Positions 1-8,767 are shown, counted from the first letter of the stretch. The stretch: 64,000 bases of DNA from Pseudomonas sp. Bc-h (GCF_002080045.1 NZ_MUIN01000007.1:440806-504805); one strand, 5' to 3'. The notes: generated from the sequence alone by a model not told the origin. Program-made: numbers and translations.

Positions 1-1
1 C

Positions 2-40
2 GAGCATTACCTGACCAACAAATTCATCAGCCAGATTTAA
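2..40 (+). CDS. C-terminal end of an upstream gene (partial)
   Basis: The first 40 bases read as an open frame of twelve codons ending EHYLTNKFISQI and a TAA stop. The ribosome binding site of the next gene overlaps this stop, which fits an operon whose earlier genes lie left of the window. Too little protein is visible to name it. Confidence 0.45.
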   Translation, partial: EHYLTNKFISQI

Positions 41-52
41 GGAGCCCCCATC

Positions 53-388
53 ATGTCGAATATCAATTTCAGCAGCCCCCGTGAAGCGGCAAGAGCGTTC
101 ACCCCGAAGCTGGCGCAATTCGTCGACGCCACGCTCTACCCGCACATCTGGGCCGACCCCGCACTGTCAGCTCGTGACCGCAGCCTGATCACCGTTGCCG
201 CGCTCATCACCGGTGGTCATTGCGAAGAGCTGCCCGCGCATGTGCGCCGGGCGGTAAGCAACGGTGTCACCCACGAAGAACTCTCTGCTGCGATCACTCA
301 CTTGGCGTTCTACGCAGGTTTTCCCGCCGCCATCACTGCGTCTGCCATTGCCAACGCCACATTCAATGAATCGGAGAGCCAAGCATGA
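53..388 (+). CDS. Carboxymuconolactone decarboxylase / AhpD-family protein
   Basis: This 111-residue protein has the compact all-helical CMD fold signature: a 'DRSLITVAALI' helix near residue 43, then the helical stretch 'GVTHEELSAAITHLAFYAGFP'-like in the second half. Family members are gamma-carboxymuconolactone decarboxylases or AhpD-like peroxidase partners. The CxxC pair of true AhpD proteins is absent, and only one Cys is seen, in GGHCEELPAH, so a thiol-reductase role is unlikely. AAGGAG lies about 8 bases before the ATG. The stop overlaps the next start by four bases (ATGA), so it is translationally coupled to the quinone oxidoreductase. The substrate is unknown. Confidence 0.85.
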   Translation: MSNINFSSPREAARAFTPKLAQFVDATLYPHIWADPALSARDRSLITVAALITGGHCEELPAHVRRAVSNGVTHEELSAAITHLAFYAGFPAAITASAIANATFNESESQA

Positions 389-1386
389 AAGCCATCACCA
401 TCGAAGCATTCGGCGAACCCGACGTACTTAAGCTCAGCGATGCGCCCACCCCCGAGGTGCGCCCGACCGACTTGCTGGTGCGCGTCCATGCAGCCGGCGT
501 GAATCGTGCGGATCTGACCCACCGCACCGGAGGCTATGGGCATCCCAACTTCGGCGACTCGCCGATCATCGGCCTGGAGATCGCCGGCGAGGTCATCGAA
601 ACAGGCAGCGCAGTGGTGGGCTACGCAGTGGGAGACCGGGTGATGGGCGTTGTGGGCGGTGGCGCTTATGCCGAAATGGCGCGCATCGATTACCGCATGG
701 CCATGCCCATTCCCGCTCAGCTGGATTACGTTCACGCAGCGGCCATTCCCGAAGTATTTGTCACGGCCCATGAGGCGATGATGCATCTGGCGCGACTCAA
801 GTCCGGCGACTCGGTGCTGATTCATGCCGCTGCTGGCGGCGTCGGTTCCGCTGCCGTGCAGCTTGCCTATGCCACCGGAGCCACGGTCTATGCGACCACC
901 GAGGGCAGCAAGTTGTCGCGAGTCGAGCACTTGGGCGCTGACGTGGCGATCGACTACAAAACCACTGATTTCGCCGAGATCATTGCGAGCAAGACGAACG
1001 GCCAGGGGGTGGATGTCATCATCGACTTCGTCGGCGAAACGTATTTCGAGCGCAACATCGCCTCCCTTGCCAAGGGCGGTCGGCTCATTCAGGTCGGCAT
1101 TCTGGGGGGCGGCGGTAGCGTCAAGATCACGCTGGAGCAGATTCTCTATCGACACCTGCAAATCATCGGCACGGTCATGAAATCCCGCACCCAGCCGGAG
1201 AAGCATGCCATGATCCAACGCTTCCGTGAGCATTGGCTGGAACGATTCGAAGGCGGAGGAAGTCTGGAGCCGGTGGTGGACAGCACTTTCCCGCTGTCGC
1301 GTGCCGCAGATGCCCACCGGCGGATGGAGTCCTCCGCAAACGTCGGCAAGATCATTCTGACGATGCAGCCCGAGGACTTGATCTGA
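385..1386 (+). CDS. Zinc-independent MDR oxidoreductase, PIG3/quinone oxidoreductase type
   Basis: The 333-residue protein is a medium-chain dehydrogenase/reductase. It has a GroES-like N-terminal half (residues 1-120) and a Rossmann half whose NADPH loop is 'HAAAGGVGSAAVQLA' near residue 148. The structural and catalytic zinc ligands of alcohol dehydrogenases are missing, which places it with the NADPH:quinone reductase/PIG3 branch that reduces quinones or enones. It starts inside the stop of the CMD-family gene (ATGA overlap), with GGAG about 9 bases upstream, so the two are one operon. The true substrate cannot be read from sequence. Confidence 0.9.
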   Translation: MKAITIEAFGEPDVLKLSDAPTPEVRPTDLLVRVHAAGVNRADLTHRTGGYGHPNFGDSPIIGLEIAGEVIETGSAVVGYAVGDRVMGVVGGGAYAEMARIDYRMAMPIPAQLDYVHAAAIPEVFVTAHEAMMHLARLKSGDSVLIHAAAGGVGSAAVQLAYATGATVYATTEGSKLSRVEHLGADVAIDYKTTDFAEIIASKTNGQGVDVIIDFVGETYFERNIASLAKGGRLIQVGILGGGGSVKITLEQILYRHLQIIGTVMKSRTQPEKHAMIQRFREHWLERFEGGGSLEPVVDSTFPLSRAADAHRRMESSANVGKIILTMQPEDLI

Positions 1387-1480
1387 TCGATGTGACGCAT
1401 CGATTGGCCTGAGACAGAACCGGCAGCAGGGTTGTTGCATCACCCGCCCGATGAACCAACCCCAGCATCGAGGGTGCGCA

Positions 1481-1508
1481 GGAGGATCCGGCCACTCAGT
1501 GATCCTCC
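1481..1508. other. Inverted repeat between convergent genes
   Basis: GGAGGATC (1481-1488) and GATCCTCC (1501-1508) form perfect 8-bp arms around a 12-base loop, between the converging oxidoreductase and DUF2798 genes. The position suits a bidirectional terminator, but neither side has a clear T tract, so this remains a guess. Confidence 0.4.
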
Positions 1509-1529
1509 CCATTCTGTGGGCTGAATCCC

Positions 1530-1793
1530 TCAGTGCCCGTGCACCGTCCACGCCACCAGCCGCGCCACGATCGGGCGCACCACCAGCACGCAGACGAACG
1601 CCGAGGGCATCGCCACCCGGTACGCATTCATCACATTTTCCATGTAATGCTCGGTGATCCCGAACTCAGCGACGGTGATCACCAGGCACATGAGGAACGC
1701 CATGATGGTCGCCATGTACAGCGCGAACACGTAGGGCGTCATGTGTTTTGGAAAGCGGATTCGTGAAGTATTCCTGGCTGCTCTGTCTTCCAT
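1530..1793 (-). CDS. DUF2798 two-helix membrane protein
   Basis: The 87-residue product has two hydrophobic segments (about residues 20-42, 'YVFALYMATIMAFLMCLVIT', and 60-80) in the layout of DUF2798 proteins, small inner-membrane proteins of unknown role. The frame is open ten codons further upstream. The ATG at 1793 is preferred because TAGAGGG precedes it at a suitable distance. It is transcribed away from the LysR gene at 1921, the usual arrangement for a regulator and its target. Confidence 0.75.
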   Translation of the reverse strand: MEDRAARNTSRIRFPKHMTPYVFALYMATIMAFLMCLVITVAEFGITEHYMENVMNAYRVAMPSAFVCVLVVRPIVARLVAWTVHGH

Positions 1794-1920
1794 TGAATAA
1801 CCCTCTAGAACGTGAGATGGCAATGAGCGGCTAACCTAACAAGCCGCTGGCAAGCTCGGTAGAGTCGTTGCGCTTGATTGATCCTTAAGTAAAATCAACG
1901 AATCGACGGAGAGCAAACCA

Positions 1921-2886
1921 ATGGACATTCTGGGGCTGATCAATACGTTCATTCGCGTGGTGGAGAACGGCAGCATCGCCGCCGCTGCCCGCGCGCAAGG
2001 CATGAGCCCGGCTGCTGTCAGCCAGAGCATCACGCGGCTGGAGACCCACCTGGGCGTGCGCCTGCTGTCGCGCACGACCCGCAGCATGGCCCTCACCGAA
2101 AGCGGCACGCGGTATTTCGAGAAAGTGCGGCACATTCCCCACGATATAGACCTTGCCTCACAGGCGGCGGCCGTTGCCCAGCAGCCGCAGGGGCCGCTGT
2201 GCATCGCCACGACCACTGCATTCGGGCGCTACGTGCTAGCACCGCTGATGCCGAAGTTCAAGGAAGCCTACCCACGCATCGACATTGAATTGATCAGCAC
2301 CGACCGGCGCGTCGACCATCGGCTGGAAGGCGTCGACGTAAGTATCCGCATTGATGCGCAGTTGAACGATCAACTGATTGCTCGCCGCATCGCCTCGATT
2401 CCATTCGTGTTCTGCGCATCGCCCGCATACCTTGATCGCGCAGGCGTCCCGACCACGCCCGAAGACCTGCAACGTCACGCTTGCCTGGTATTGCGCTACC
2501 CCACCGATGGCCGCTTTCTGCCGTGGGCGTTCCGTCGCGACGGCGAGCGTTTCGAAGCGAAGGTCAACCCGGGGTTCGTCTGCGACGACATCGACACCAT
2601 CGCCCAGATCGCCTTGAACGGCGGCGGTATTGCGCGGCTGGCGAGCTTCATCGCGCAACCTCTGATCGACAGCGGGCGACTGCTGCCGCTGTTCGAATCG
2701 TCCGCCCGCAATGCCGCCTGTGCGGAGCCCGAGCCGATGGAGGTTTACGCCTGCGTCACCGAACGCTCGGCGTTGAATGCCAAGGTCCGTGGGTTCATCG
2801 ACTTTCTCGAACGGGCTGTGCAGAGCCAGCCCGACGCGCTTGCCGAGGCCGTGCCGCTACGGCCCGACAAAAGAAAGTCTCGTTGA
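1921..2886 (+). CDS. LysR-family transcriptional regulator
   Basis: The 321-residue protein has an N-terminal winged HTH (residues 1-60, with 'GSIAAAARAQGMSPAAVSQS') and a C-terminal effector-binding domain beginning near residue 90. It is of the CrgA-like type in which the HTH ends 'LLSRTTRSMALTESG'. GGAGAG lies 7-12 bases before the ATG. The 127-bp gap to the divergent DUF2798 gene probably contains both promoters. The effector is unknown. The C-terminus carries a basic extension (PLRPDKRKSR). Confidence 0.92.
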   Translation: MDILGLINTFIRVVENGSIAAAARAQGMSPAAVSQSITRLETHLGVRLLSRTTRSMALTESGTRYFEKVRHIPHDIDLASQAAAVAQQPQGPLCIATTTAFGRYVLAPLMPKFKEAYPRIDIELISTDRRVDHRLEGVDVSIRIDAQLNDQLIARRIASIPFVFCASPAYLDRAGVPTTPEDLQRHACLVLRYPTDGRFLPWAFRRDGERFEAKVNPGFVCDDIDTIAQIALNGGGIARLASFIAQPLIDSGRLLPLFESSARNAACAEPEPMEVYACVTERSALNAKVRGFIDFLERAVQSQPDALAEAVPLRPDKRKSR

Positions 2887-2901
2887 ATGACGCCCGATGG
2901 G

Positions 2902-3390
2902 TCATAGATCCATGACGTAGAACCGGGTGTCGACCACCATCACCGGGAAGCTGGCAGGCAGTTGATCTTGCTCGATCAGGTCGAAGCCATGCTTCTCATA
3001 AAAGCGATGGGCCGCGAGGAACTTCGCGGTCGTGCCCAAATAAATATGCTTCACCCCGCGCACCTTCGCCGCTTCGATCAGACACTCCAGCAGACGCGTC
3101 GCCACCCCGAATTCACGACCACGCCAAGCCGCTGCGACGAACATCTTGCGCAACGCCACATCACCGTTGCCGATGTCCTTCATGCCAATCGTGCCGATCA
3201 CATTGCCCTGCTGCCGGGCGACCCAGAAATCCCCCCGCCCGGCCTGATAAAACGACGGAATCGCCAGCAGATCCGGCTGATCCTCGGCGCAAATCTCAAT
3301 CCCGAACTCCTCTCGCTGGATCGGCACGATCAGCTCGACGATGCCTTGCTCGTCGCCCGGGACATAACGCTCAATGCTGATTTCGGACAT
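2902..3390 (-). CDS. GNAT-family N-acetyltransferase
   Basis: The 162-residue protein has the GNAT fold. The acetyl-CoA pyrophosphate loop is the 'AAAWRGREFGVATRLLE' segment (R/QxxGxG/A pattern), and the last third carries the 'AHRFYEKHGF' motif found in most family members. The start at 3390 (MSEIS) is chosen over an upstream in-frame ATG because AGGAG precedes it. The end converges on the LysR gene with 15 bases between stops. The acceptor substrate cannot be predicted. Confidence 0.85.
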   Translation of the reverse strand: MSEISIERYVPGDEQGIVELIVPIQREEFGIEICAEDQPDLLAIPSFYQAGRGDFWVARQQGNVIGTIGMKDIGNGDVALRKMFVAAAWRGREFGVATRLLECLIEAAKVRGVKHIYLGTTAKFLAAHRFYEKHGFDLIEQDQLPASFPVMVVDTRFYVMDL

Positions 3391-3517
3391 GACGGGAAAA
3401 CGCTCCTGCTGAGTCAAAGGGCGTCATAGTGCATCGCGGGGCTCGATGGGTAAAGCCCGAGAAATCGAGATACCTGGCACCAAAGCAGTACACGGCGAGC
3501 ATTAAATTGATTGCTAT

Positions 3518-3537
3518 ATATATGGATATCCGTATAT
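3518..3537. promoter_or_regulatory. Candidate ArsR operator
   Basis: A 20-bp near-perfect palindrome, ATATATGGAT/ATCCGTATAT, has one mismatched pair and is centred on GGATATCC. It ends 29 bases before the arsR start codon. AT-rich dyads in this position are typical operators of ArsR/SmtB repressors, which are released by arsenite. Assignment to this ArsR is by position only. Confidence 0.65.
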
Positions 3538-3566
3538 TCGCTTTAACACATTCTTGAGTCTTCGCA

Positions 3567-3914
3567 ATGCTGCCTCCTCCCGAGATATTCAAGTGTCTTT
3601 CCGATGAGACCCGGTTACGCGCCACGCTGCTGATTGCCCGGGAAGGCGAGCTGTGTGTGTGCGAACTGATGTGCGCCCTCAACGACAGCCAGCCTAAAAT
3701 TTCGCGGCACCTTGCCCAACTCCGAAGCTGTGGCCTGCTGCTGGACCGACGCCAGGGTCAATGGGTGTATTACCGACTGAACCCTGAGTTACCCGATTGG
3801 GCTCATGCGGTTTTACAGGTAACACTGCAGGCCAACGTTCACTGGCTGGAAGCGAGCACTGCCAGACTCGCAGCCATGAGCGAGCGACCGATCAATAACG
3901 CAGCGTGCTGCTGA
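3567..3914 (+). CDS. arsR: ArsR-family arsenite-responsive repressor
   Basis: The 115-residue winged-helix repressor has the metalloid site 'ELCVCELMC' (Cys30, Cys32, Cys36) at the start of the DNA-recognition region, matching the As(III)-binding ELCVCDLC motif of classical ArsR. A further Cys pair closes the protein (NNAACC). Arsenite binding should release it from the dyad just upstream. The next gene starts 10 bases after its stop, so arsR, arsC and arsH form one transcript. The usual second gene of this operon, an arsenite pump, is absent. Confidence 0.92.
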   Translation: MLPPPEIFKCLSDETRLRATLLIAREGELCVCELMCALNDSQPKISRHLAQLRSCGLLLDRRQGQWVYYRLNPELPDWAHAVLQVTLQANVHWLEASTARLAAMSERPINNAACC

Positions 3915-3924
3915 AGGAGTCCTT

Positions 3925-4395
3925 ATGCAGATTTTGTTCATGTGTACGGCCAACAGCTGCCGCAGCATTCTGTCCGAGGCCATGTTCAATCATCTGGCAC
4001 CCGTCGGCTTTGAGGCCGTCAGTGCCGGCAGCTTTCCCAAGGGCCAGGTGCTTCCTCAAAGTCTGGTCACCCTGCAATCAGCCGGGATTTCTATCCAGGG
4101 CCTGGCAAGCAAGGGCAACGAAGCGTTCGAAGCTTCCCCGCCGGACATCGTCATCACTGTTTGCGACAAGGCAGCGAACGAGGCGTGTCCGGTCTATTTC
4201 GGACCTGCGCTCAAGGCCCATTGGGGCTTGTCAGATCCGTCCGAAGTCATTGGCGATCAGGCAACTGTTTCGGCCGCTTTCGTTATCACGCTCAAGCACA
4301 TTGAAACCCGTTGCAGAGCGTTTCTGGCCCTGCCTTTCGATCAACTTGATCGCAACGCATTGAAGCGGGAACTCGACCGCATCGGCGCACTTTGA
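3925..4395 (+). CDS. arsC: Arsenate reductase, low-molecular-weight phosphatase type
   Basis: This 156-residue protein reduces arsenate to arsenite. It carries the phosphatase loop CTANSCRS at residues 7-14 (Cx5R), the nucleophile site of the LMW-PTPase-like ArsC family, and a downstream Cys pair (about Cys80 and Cys88, 'VCDKAANEAC') suited to a thioredoxin-coupled disulfide relay. GGAG lies 9 bases upstream. It sits between arsR and arsH with gaps of 10 and 12 bases. Its product, arsenite, is more toxic and would normally be exported by ArsB or Acr3, neither of which is in this operon. Confidence 0.92.
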   Translation: MQILFMCTANSCRSILSEAMFNHLAPVGFEAVSAGSFPKGQVLPQSLVTLQSAGISIQGLASKGNEAFEASPPDIVITVCDKAANEACPVYFGPALKAHWGLSDPSEVIGDQATVSAAFVITLKHIETRCRAFLALPFDQLDRNALKRELDRIGAL

Positions 4396-4407
4396 CTGGA
4401 GCCCCTC

Positions 4408-5103
4408 ATGTCAACCTCGCTACCCAACCTCGATGACTCATTGATCAAGTCTCCCCGTGAGCAGCACGGCGATCAGCACAAACCCAGAATCCTGCTGTTG
4501 TATGGATCTACCCGTACCCGATCCTTCAGTCGGCTGCTCACTGAAGAAGCCGCCAGACTGCTCGAACACTTCGGCGCCGAGACGCGCATCTTCAATCCTT
4601 CCGGCCTGCCTCTTCCAGACGACGCGCCAAGCGATCACCCCAAGGTTCAGGAACTGCTCGAGCTGATGCAATGGTCAGAGGGGCAAGTCTGGTGCTCCCC
4701 GGAGCGTCACGGCGCCATGTCCGCCGTGTTCAAGGCACAGATTGACTGGGTGCCGCTGACCCTGGGTGCCATCCGGCCCACTCAAGGCAAGACCCTTGCA
4801 GTGATGCAGGTCAGTGGCGGCTCGCAGACATTCAACGTGGTCAATCAACTTCGCGTGTTGGGGCGCTGGATGCGTATGTTCACCATCCCCAACCAGTCAT
4901 CGGTGCCCAAGGCGTATCTCGAATTCGACGATAACAACCGCATGAAACCTTCTTCGTTGTATGACCGGGTGGTGGACGTCATGGAGGAGCTGGTGAAGTT
5001 CACACTGTTGCTACGCGAACGACCCGACCTGGTTGACCGCTATTCGGAACGCAAGGAATCGGCGGAAGAACTGACACGGCGGGTCAACCAGCGCTCTATC
5101 TGA
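4408..5103 (+). CDS. arsH: ArsH, NADPH-dependent FMN reductase for organoarsenicals
   Basis: The 231-residue flavodoxin-like protein has the FMN phosphate loop '[10 protein letters not shown]' near residue 34 and the ArsH-specific 'WCSPERHG' motif near residue 95. ArsH enzymes oxidise trivalent methylated or aromatic arsenicals to the less toxic pentavalent forms using FMN and NADPH. GGAG precedes the start. It is the last gene of the short ars operon. No rho-independent terminator is obvious in the 105 bases that follow. Confidence 0.93.
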   Translation: MSTSLPNLDDSLIKSPREQHGDQHKPRILLLYGSTRTRSFSRLLTEEAARLLEHFGAETRIFNPSGLPLPDDAPSDHPKVQELLELMQWSEGQVWCSPERHGAMSAVFKAQIDWVPLTLGAIRPTQGKTLAVMQVSGGSQTFNVVNQLRVLGRWMRMFTIPNQSSVPKAYLEFDDNNRMKPSSLYDRVVDVMEELVKFTLLLRERPDLVDRYSERKESAEELTRRVNQRSI

Positions 5104-5208
5104 ATCAGGTCTCGGGGGCGCGGGTTTTCGGTCACGAACTCCCCGGTTCGCGGGTTCGCTCCAAAGACCACGAATCCGGACAGCCGCAAAATGCGATCTT
5201 GCCGAGCT

Positions 5209-6147
5209 TCATGAGCTGCCCGCCCCCGTCACGGCATTGCGTGGGGGTTGGCCGCCACACTTGCCCTCCTCCTCAAGCCAGGCGCGAAACAGCATCACGG
5301 TGTCATCCGACAGCTTCTCCAGCGGCACATAAGTGCAGTAGCTGCGTGACGCCAGGCGGGGTTCGGCGAATGGCATCACCAGCCGCCCCGCTGCCAGATC
5401 GCTGGACACCAGCGCCGTGGGGCCCATCGCAATGCCCAGGCCATCGATGGCTGCTTGCAGGGTCAGGTAGAAGTGGTCGAACACCACAGCGGCGGCTGGT
5501 TTGAGGGCAGGAATGTGGGCGCTCGCCAGCCAGTCAGGCCAGAGCCTGGGCAGGCTTGATGTGTGCAGCAACGTGTGTTGCTTGATGTCTTCAGGGGTTT
5601 GAAGCGCCAGGCGCTGCAACAGCGCCGGGCTGCAGACCGGGATTCTTTCCTCGAACAGGAACGGGCGCGTCTCGTAGCCGTAGAGCGTGTCCGGGCCACC
5701 GCGAATCACGATGTCGCAGGGCTCCTTCAAACGCTCCACGGCTTTGTTCGAGGTCTGGATCTGGACTTCGATGCCGGGGTATTGAGCGCGGAAGGTTTCG
5801 AGTCTTGGCACCAGCCAGCGTAAGGTGAACGTCGCAGGGGCGCTCACCGACAGCGTGCGAGGGATCGAACCGGGAGCGCCGAACTTGGCGGTCGCCAGCG
5901 AAAGCTGCTCGAACAGCGGGCCGACTTCCGCCAGATAACCCTTGGCCGCCGGGGTCAGCAGCACTCGCCGGTTGTGCCGTTCGAACAACGGCGCACCGAG
6001 CCAGTCTTCCAGCAAACGCACGCTCTGGCTGATTGCCCCTTGGGTGACGTGCAGTTCCACCGCCGCGTCCTTGAAACTGCCGAGCCGTCCGGCAGCCTCG
6101 AAAGCCCTGAGCGCATTGAGAGGTGGCAGTAGTCGCTTCATTCGCAT
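5209..6147 (-). CDS. LysR-family regulator, GcvA/AmpR-like
   Basis: The product (about 312 residues) begins 'MKRLLPPLNALRAFEAAGR', the typical opening of the GcvA/AmpR-like LysR branch, followed by the HTH ('SFKDAAVELHVTQGAISQS') and an effector domain with the 'LPRLWPDWL' stretch. The frame is open upstream to 6222, but the conserved N-terminus and a weak AAAGAA support a start at 6147 or 6141. It is divergent from the DMT transporter at 6290, with 142 bases between, which is its most likely target. The C-terminal tail (residues ~295-312) is Gly/Pro-rich and not conserved. Confidence 0.9.
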   Translation of the reverse strand: MRMKRLLPPLNALRAFEAAGRLGSFKDAAVELHVTQGAISQSVRLLEDWLGAPLFERHNRRVLLTPAAKGYLAEVGPLFEQLSLATAKFGAPGSIPRTLSVSAPATFTLRWLVPRLETFRAQYPGIEVQIQTSNKAVERLKEPCDIVIRGGPDTLYGYETRPFLFEERIPVCSPALLQRLALQTPEDIKQHTLLHTSSLPRLWPDWLASAHIPALKPAAAVVFDHFYLTLQAAIDGLGIAMGPTALVSSDLAAGRLVMPFAEPRLASRSYCTYVPLEKLSDDTVMLFRAWLEEEGKCGGQPPRNAVTGAGSS

Positions 6148-6289
6148 TAGTTCTTTTGATGTGAGCGGGCAATTTATCTGGTTTGTCAGCGTGCTCCAAG
6201 ATAGATATTTTGCTGATCTCAACGATCTTTCGGCCAGTGCCTAACGCGTGGCCTGCGATCCTTCACGCAACTTCACTCTGGAAAACTCC

Positions 6290-7132
6290 ATGCTCAGCGC
6301 CGCCGGCGGTTTCGTTCTTCTTGCTGCGATCCTTCACGCGAGCTGGAACGCCATGCTGCATGGCAACCGCGACCGCTATCTGTCGATGACCTGGATGAGC
6401 ATTGTCATCGCCATCGTCTCGACGCTGGTGGTCGCGGTCCTCCCCTTGCCAGCCTCGGACGCATGGCCCTTCATCATTGCCTCCGGTCTGGTGCATATCG
6501 TCTACAACATGAGCCTGATCCGCTCGTATCGGCGCAGCGATCTGTCGGTGGCCTACGCCATCGCCCGAGGCTCGTCGCCACTTCTGGTCACGTTAGGCGC
6601 GGCGCTGTTTGCGCGGGAGGCGATCAGCCCGGTACATGCGCTGGGGATTGCGCTGATCTCCGGCGGCATTCTCACCCTTGCCCTGCTCGACAAGCACGTG
6701 ACTCGCGCCGACATGCTGGCTGCGCTGTCCACCGGTGCGATCATCGCGCTGTACACCGTGATCGACGGCCTCGGCGTGCGGCAATCCGGCGGCCAGGCCG
6801 TGGCCTACACCGCGTGGATGTTCATGTTCTATTGGTTGATGCCGGTGCTGTTCGTCGCCAGTCGCGGGCTCCCTGCGTTGCTGAGCCCGATCCGCACCCA
6901 CCCCGCGTCCGTCGGCACATCGCTGGTGGGCGGGCTGGTGTCGATCGGCGCGTACGGCATCGTGATCTGGGCGATGCAGTCCGGGGCGATGGGTGGGGTG
7001 TCGGCGCTGCGCGAGACCAGCGTGGTGTTCGCGGCGCTGATCGGTCGGCTGTTTCTGGGCGAAGCCATGAGCGCAAAACGCTGGGCGGTCTGCGCGGTAG
7101 TGGCGGCCGGCGCGGTGTGCCTGGGGCTGTAG
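6290..7132 (+). CDS. EamA/DMT-superfamily transporter
   Basis: The 280-residue integral membrane protein has about ten hydrophobic segments in two EamA repeats. It opens with 'GGFVLLAAILHASWNAML' and closes with 'WAVCAVVAAGAVCLGL'. Members export amino acids or other metabolites across the inner membrane. An in-frame GTG at 6248 exists, but the ATG at 6290 places the first helix correctly. It is probably controlled by the divergent LysR gene. It ends 8 bases from the converging acetyltransferase. Confidence 0.85.
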   Translation: MLSAAGGFVLLAAILHASWNAMLHGNRDRYLSMTWMSIVIAIVSTLVVAVLPLPASDAWPFIIASGLVHIVYNMSLIRSYRRSDLSVAYAIARGSSPLLVTLGAALFAREAISPVHALGIALISGGILTLALLDKHVTRADMLAALSTGAIIALYTVIDGLGVRQSGGQAVAYTAWMFMFYWLMPVLFVASRGLPALLSPIRTHPASVGTSLVGGLVSIGAYGIVIWAMQSGAMGGVSALRETSVVFAALIGRLFLGEAMSAKRWAVCAVVAAGAVCLGL

Positions 7133-7140
7133 CGGTCGGG

Positions 7141-7641
7141 TCAGGCCTTGGGGAGGTCCATGACCATTTCGTGCCAGGCCATCCCGCCGTGGTCGGACGG
7201 CGACGGCTTGACGTAGCGATAACCCATGCGTTCATAGAGCGGCACGTGGCGCTCCTTGCACATCAGGTGGATCGTCTCCTTGTGCAGCGCCGTCATGCGC
7301 TGCACGAACTCGCGCATCAACAGCTTCGAATAGCCTTTGCCTTGCTGCGCCGTGTCCACCACCACGGACATGATCACCACGTTCGGCGCTTCGGCCGAAT
7401 GCCCCACCAGTTCCTTGAACGCCTCGTCGGACATCACCACTTCTTGGGCGCAGCCACTGTTGATGAAGCCGACGATATGCCCTGCGTCTTCCAGGATCAG
7501 AAACCCTTGCGGGTATTGCGCGATGCGGGTCTTGATCTTCGCCAGCGTCGCCGCCTCATCGCCCTCGTATGCACTGGACTCAATCTCATGGCAGCGCACC
7601 GCGTCAGACGGCACGGCATTACGAAAACGCAGGGTGGACAT
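7141..7641 (-). CDS. GNAT-family N-acetyltransferase
   Basis: The 166-residue GNAT protein has a CoA-binding loop 'VVDTAQQGKGYSKLLMREF' (QxGxGx pattern) and the C-terminal 'LYERMGYRYV' motif. Its N-terminal 'IESSAYEGDEAATLAKIKTRI' resembles arylalkylamine/serotonin N-acetyltransferase-type GNATs, so a small amine substrate is possible but unproven. AAGGA lies 6-10 bases before the ATG. It converges on the DMT gene with almost no spacer. Confidence 0.87.
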   Translation of the reverse strand: MSTLRFRNAVPSDAVRCHEIESSAYEGDEAATLAKIKTRIAQYPQGFLILEDAGHIVGFINSGCAQEVVMSDEAFKELVGHSAEAPNVVIMSVVVDTAQQGKGYSKLLMREFVQRMTALHKETIHLMCKERHVPLYERMGYRYVKPSPSDHGGMAWHEMVMDLPKA

Positions 7642-7801
7642 GGCTGTTCCTTGTTTTGAGGTCGGTTCGCAGGGTTGCCCGAGGCATTGTCCACATTGAA
7701 CCGGGATATGCCAGATCCCGGTTCAATGTTTTCGCCAGAGCCCGTTACTGCGCTCGACTCGACCTCACCGCCGGCCTACCGAACCCGATTTCGATACTCG
7801 A

Positions 7802-8767
7802 TCAGTAATCCCAGAACGCCGCGACCCAACGAAACGCATCGCCGTCCACAGCCACACGGCCCACCGAAGGGAATGGCAAGTGGGTAGCAACCAGCAGTTC
7901 GCCGGTCGCCGCCGCCTCTTGCATCAGGCGAACACGAACGCGCACCGCTTCTTCAGGGTCATGCTCGAAACCGTTGTGCCAGTCAGGATGCTCGAACGCC
8001 ACCGGGAACAGCGCGTCACCCGCAAAAACCAGACGCTCGCCGCCGGACCTCACATAGACCACGCTGTGGCCCGGCGTGTGGCCACCGGTGAGCTTGACTG
8101 TCACACCTGGCGCCACTTCGTACTCGTCGTCGAAGGTGCGCACCTTGCTGCGGTAGGCGTCGATGAATTGCCGGGCGGTCGAACGCAGCACATCCGGCAC
8201 GGGCTCTGGCATCGTCGTTTGGGTGAAATCCGGCGCTTCCCAGAACGCGACCTCAACTGCCGCGACGTGGATGCGCACGTCCGGATGCAGCCGACTTTTC
8301 ACATCGTCGACCAGCAGCCCGCCGATATGGTCCATGTGCATGTGGGTGATGACGATATCGGTCACCGCGCCAAGATCGATTCCTGCCGCCGCCAGGCGCC
8401 TCGGGAACTGCCCGGCGCGGGGGAAGCCCGGGAACTGCCCGCCAAGCCCGGCGTCGACGAGGATGGTCTTGTCGCCGCTGCGCACCACCAGCACGTTCAG
8501 CGCCCAGTCGAAAGCGTCCGGGCCGAGGAACATCTCCTTGAACCAGGCGGCGCGGGCTGCCGGGTCGGCGTTGGTGGACATGGTCGACGTCGGCAGCGGC
8601 AGGACGCCGTCGCTGACCACCATCACCTCGATTTCGCCGATCCGTAGCGCATAACGCGAGGGCACCAGGTCCTCGACTTTCGATCCGCCGAAGTCCGAGA
8701 TGCTGTTGATGTTGGACGCATTGCGCACGCCGTCCGTGTGGGTCGAATAATCCATCTGCTGGGCCAT
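7802..8767 (-). CDS. Metallo-beta-lactamase-fold hydrolase
   Basis: The 321-residue MBL-fold protein has the zinc motif 'THMHMDHIGG' (HxHxDH) at about residue 145 and later His/Asp ligands in 'GGHTPGHSVVYV' and 'FAGDALFPVAFEHPDW'. The family includes lactonases and other hydrolases of quorum-quenching or detoxification type, and the substrate here is not predictable. There is no signal peptide, so it is probably cytoplasmic. AGAGGTGAG precedes the ATG. It is divergent from proP across a 351-bp gap. Confidence 0.88.
   Translation of the reverse strand: MAQQMDYSTHTDGVRNASNINSISDFGGSKVEDLVPSRYALRIGEIEVMVVSDGVLPLPTSTMSTNADPAARAAWFKEMFLGPDAFDWALNVLVVRSGDKTILVDAGLGGQFPGFPRAGQFPRRLAAAGIDLGAVTDIVITHMHMDHIGGLLVDDVKSRLHPDVRIHVAAVEVAFWEAPDFTQTTMPEPVPDVLRSTARQFIDAYRSKVRTFDDEYEVAPGVTVKLTGGHTPGHSVVYVRSGGERLVFAGDALFPVAFEHPDWHNGFEHDPEEAVRVRVRLMQEAAATGELLVATHLPFPSVGRVAVDGDAFRWVAAFWDY

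Noticed and set aside
310..1551. A 413-codon open frame opposite the quinone oxidoreductase
   Set aside because: Composition is typical of a shadow frame, and the opposite strand has a complete MDR protein with a good ribosome binding site.
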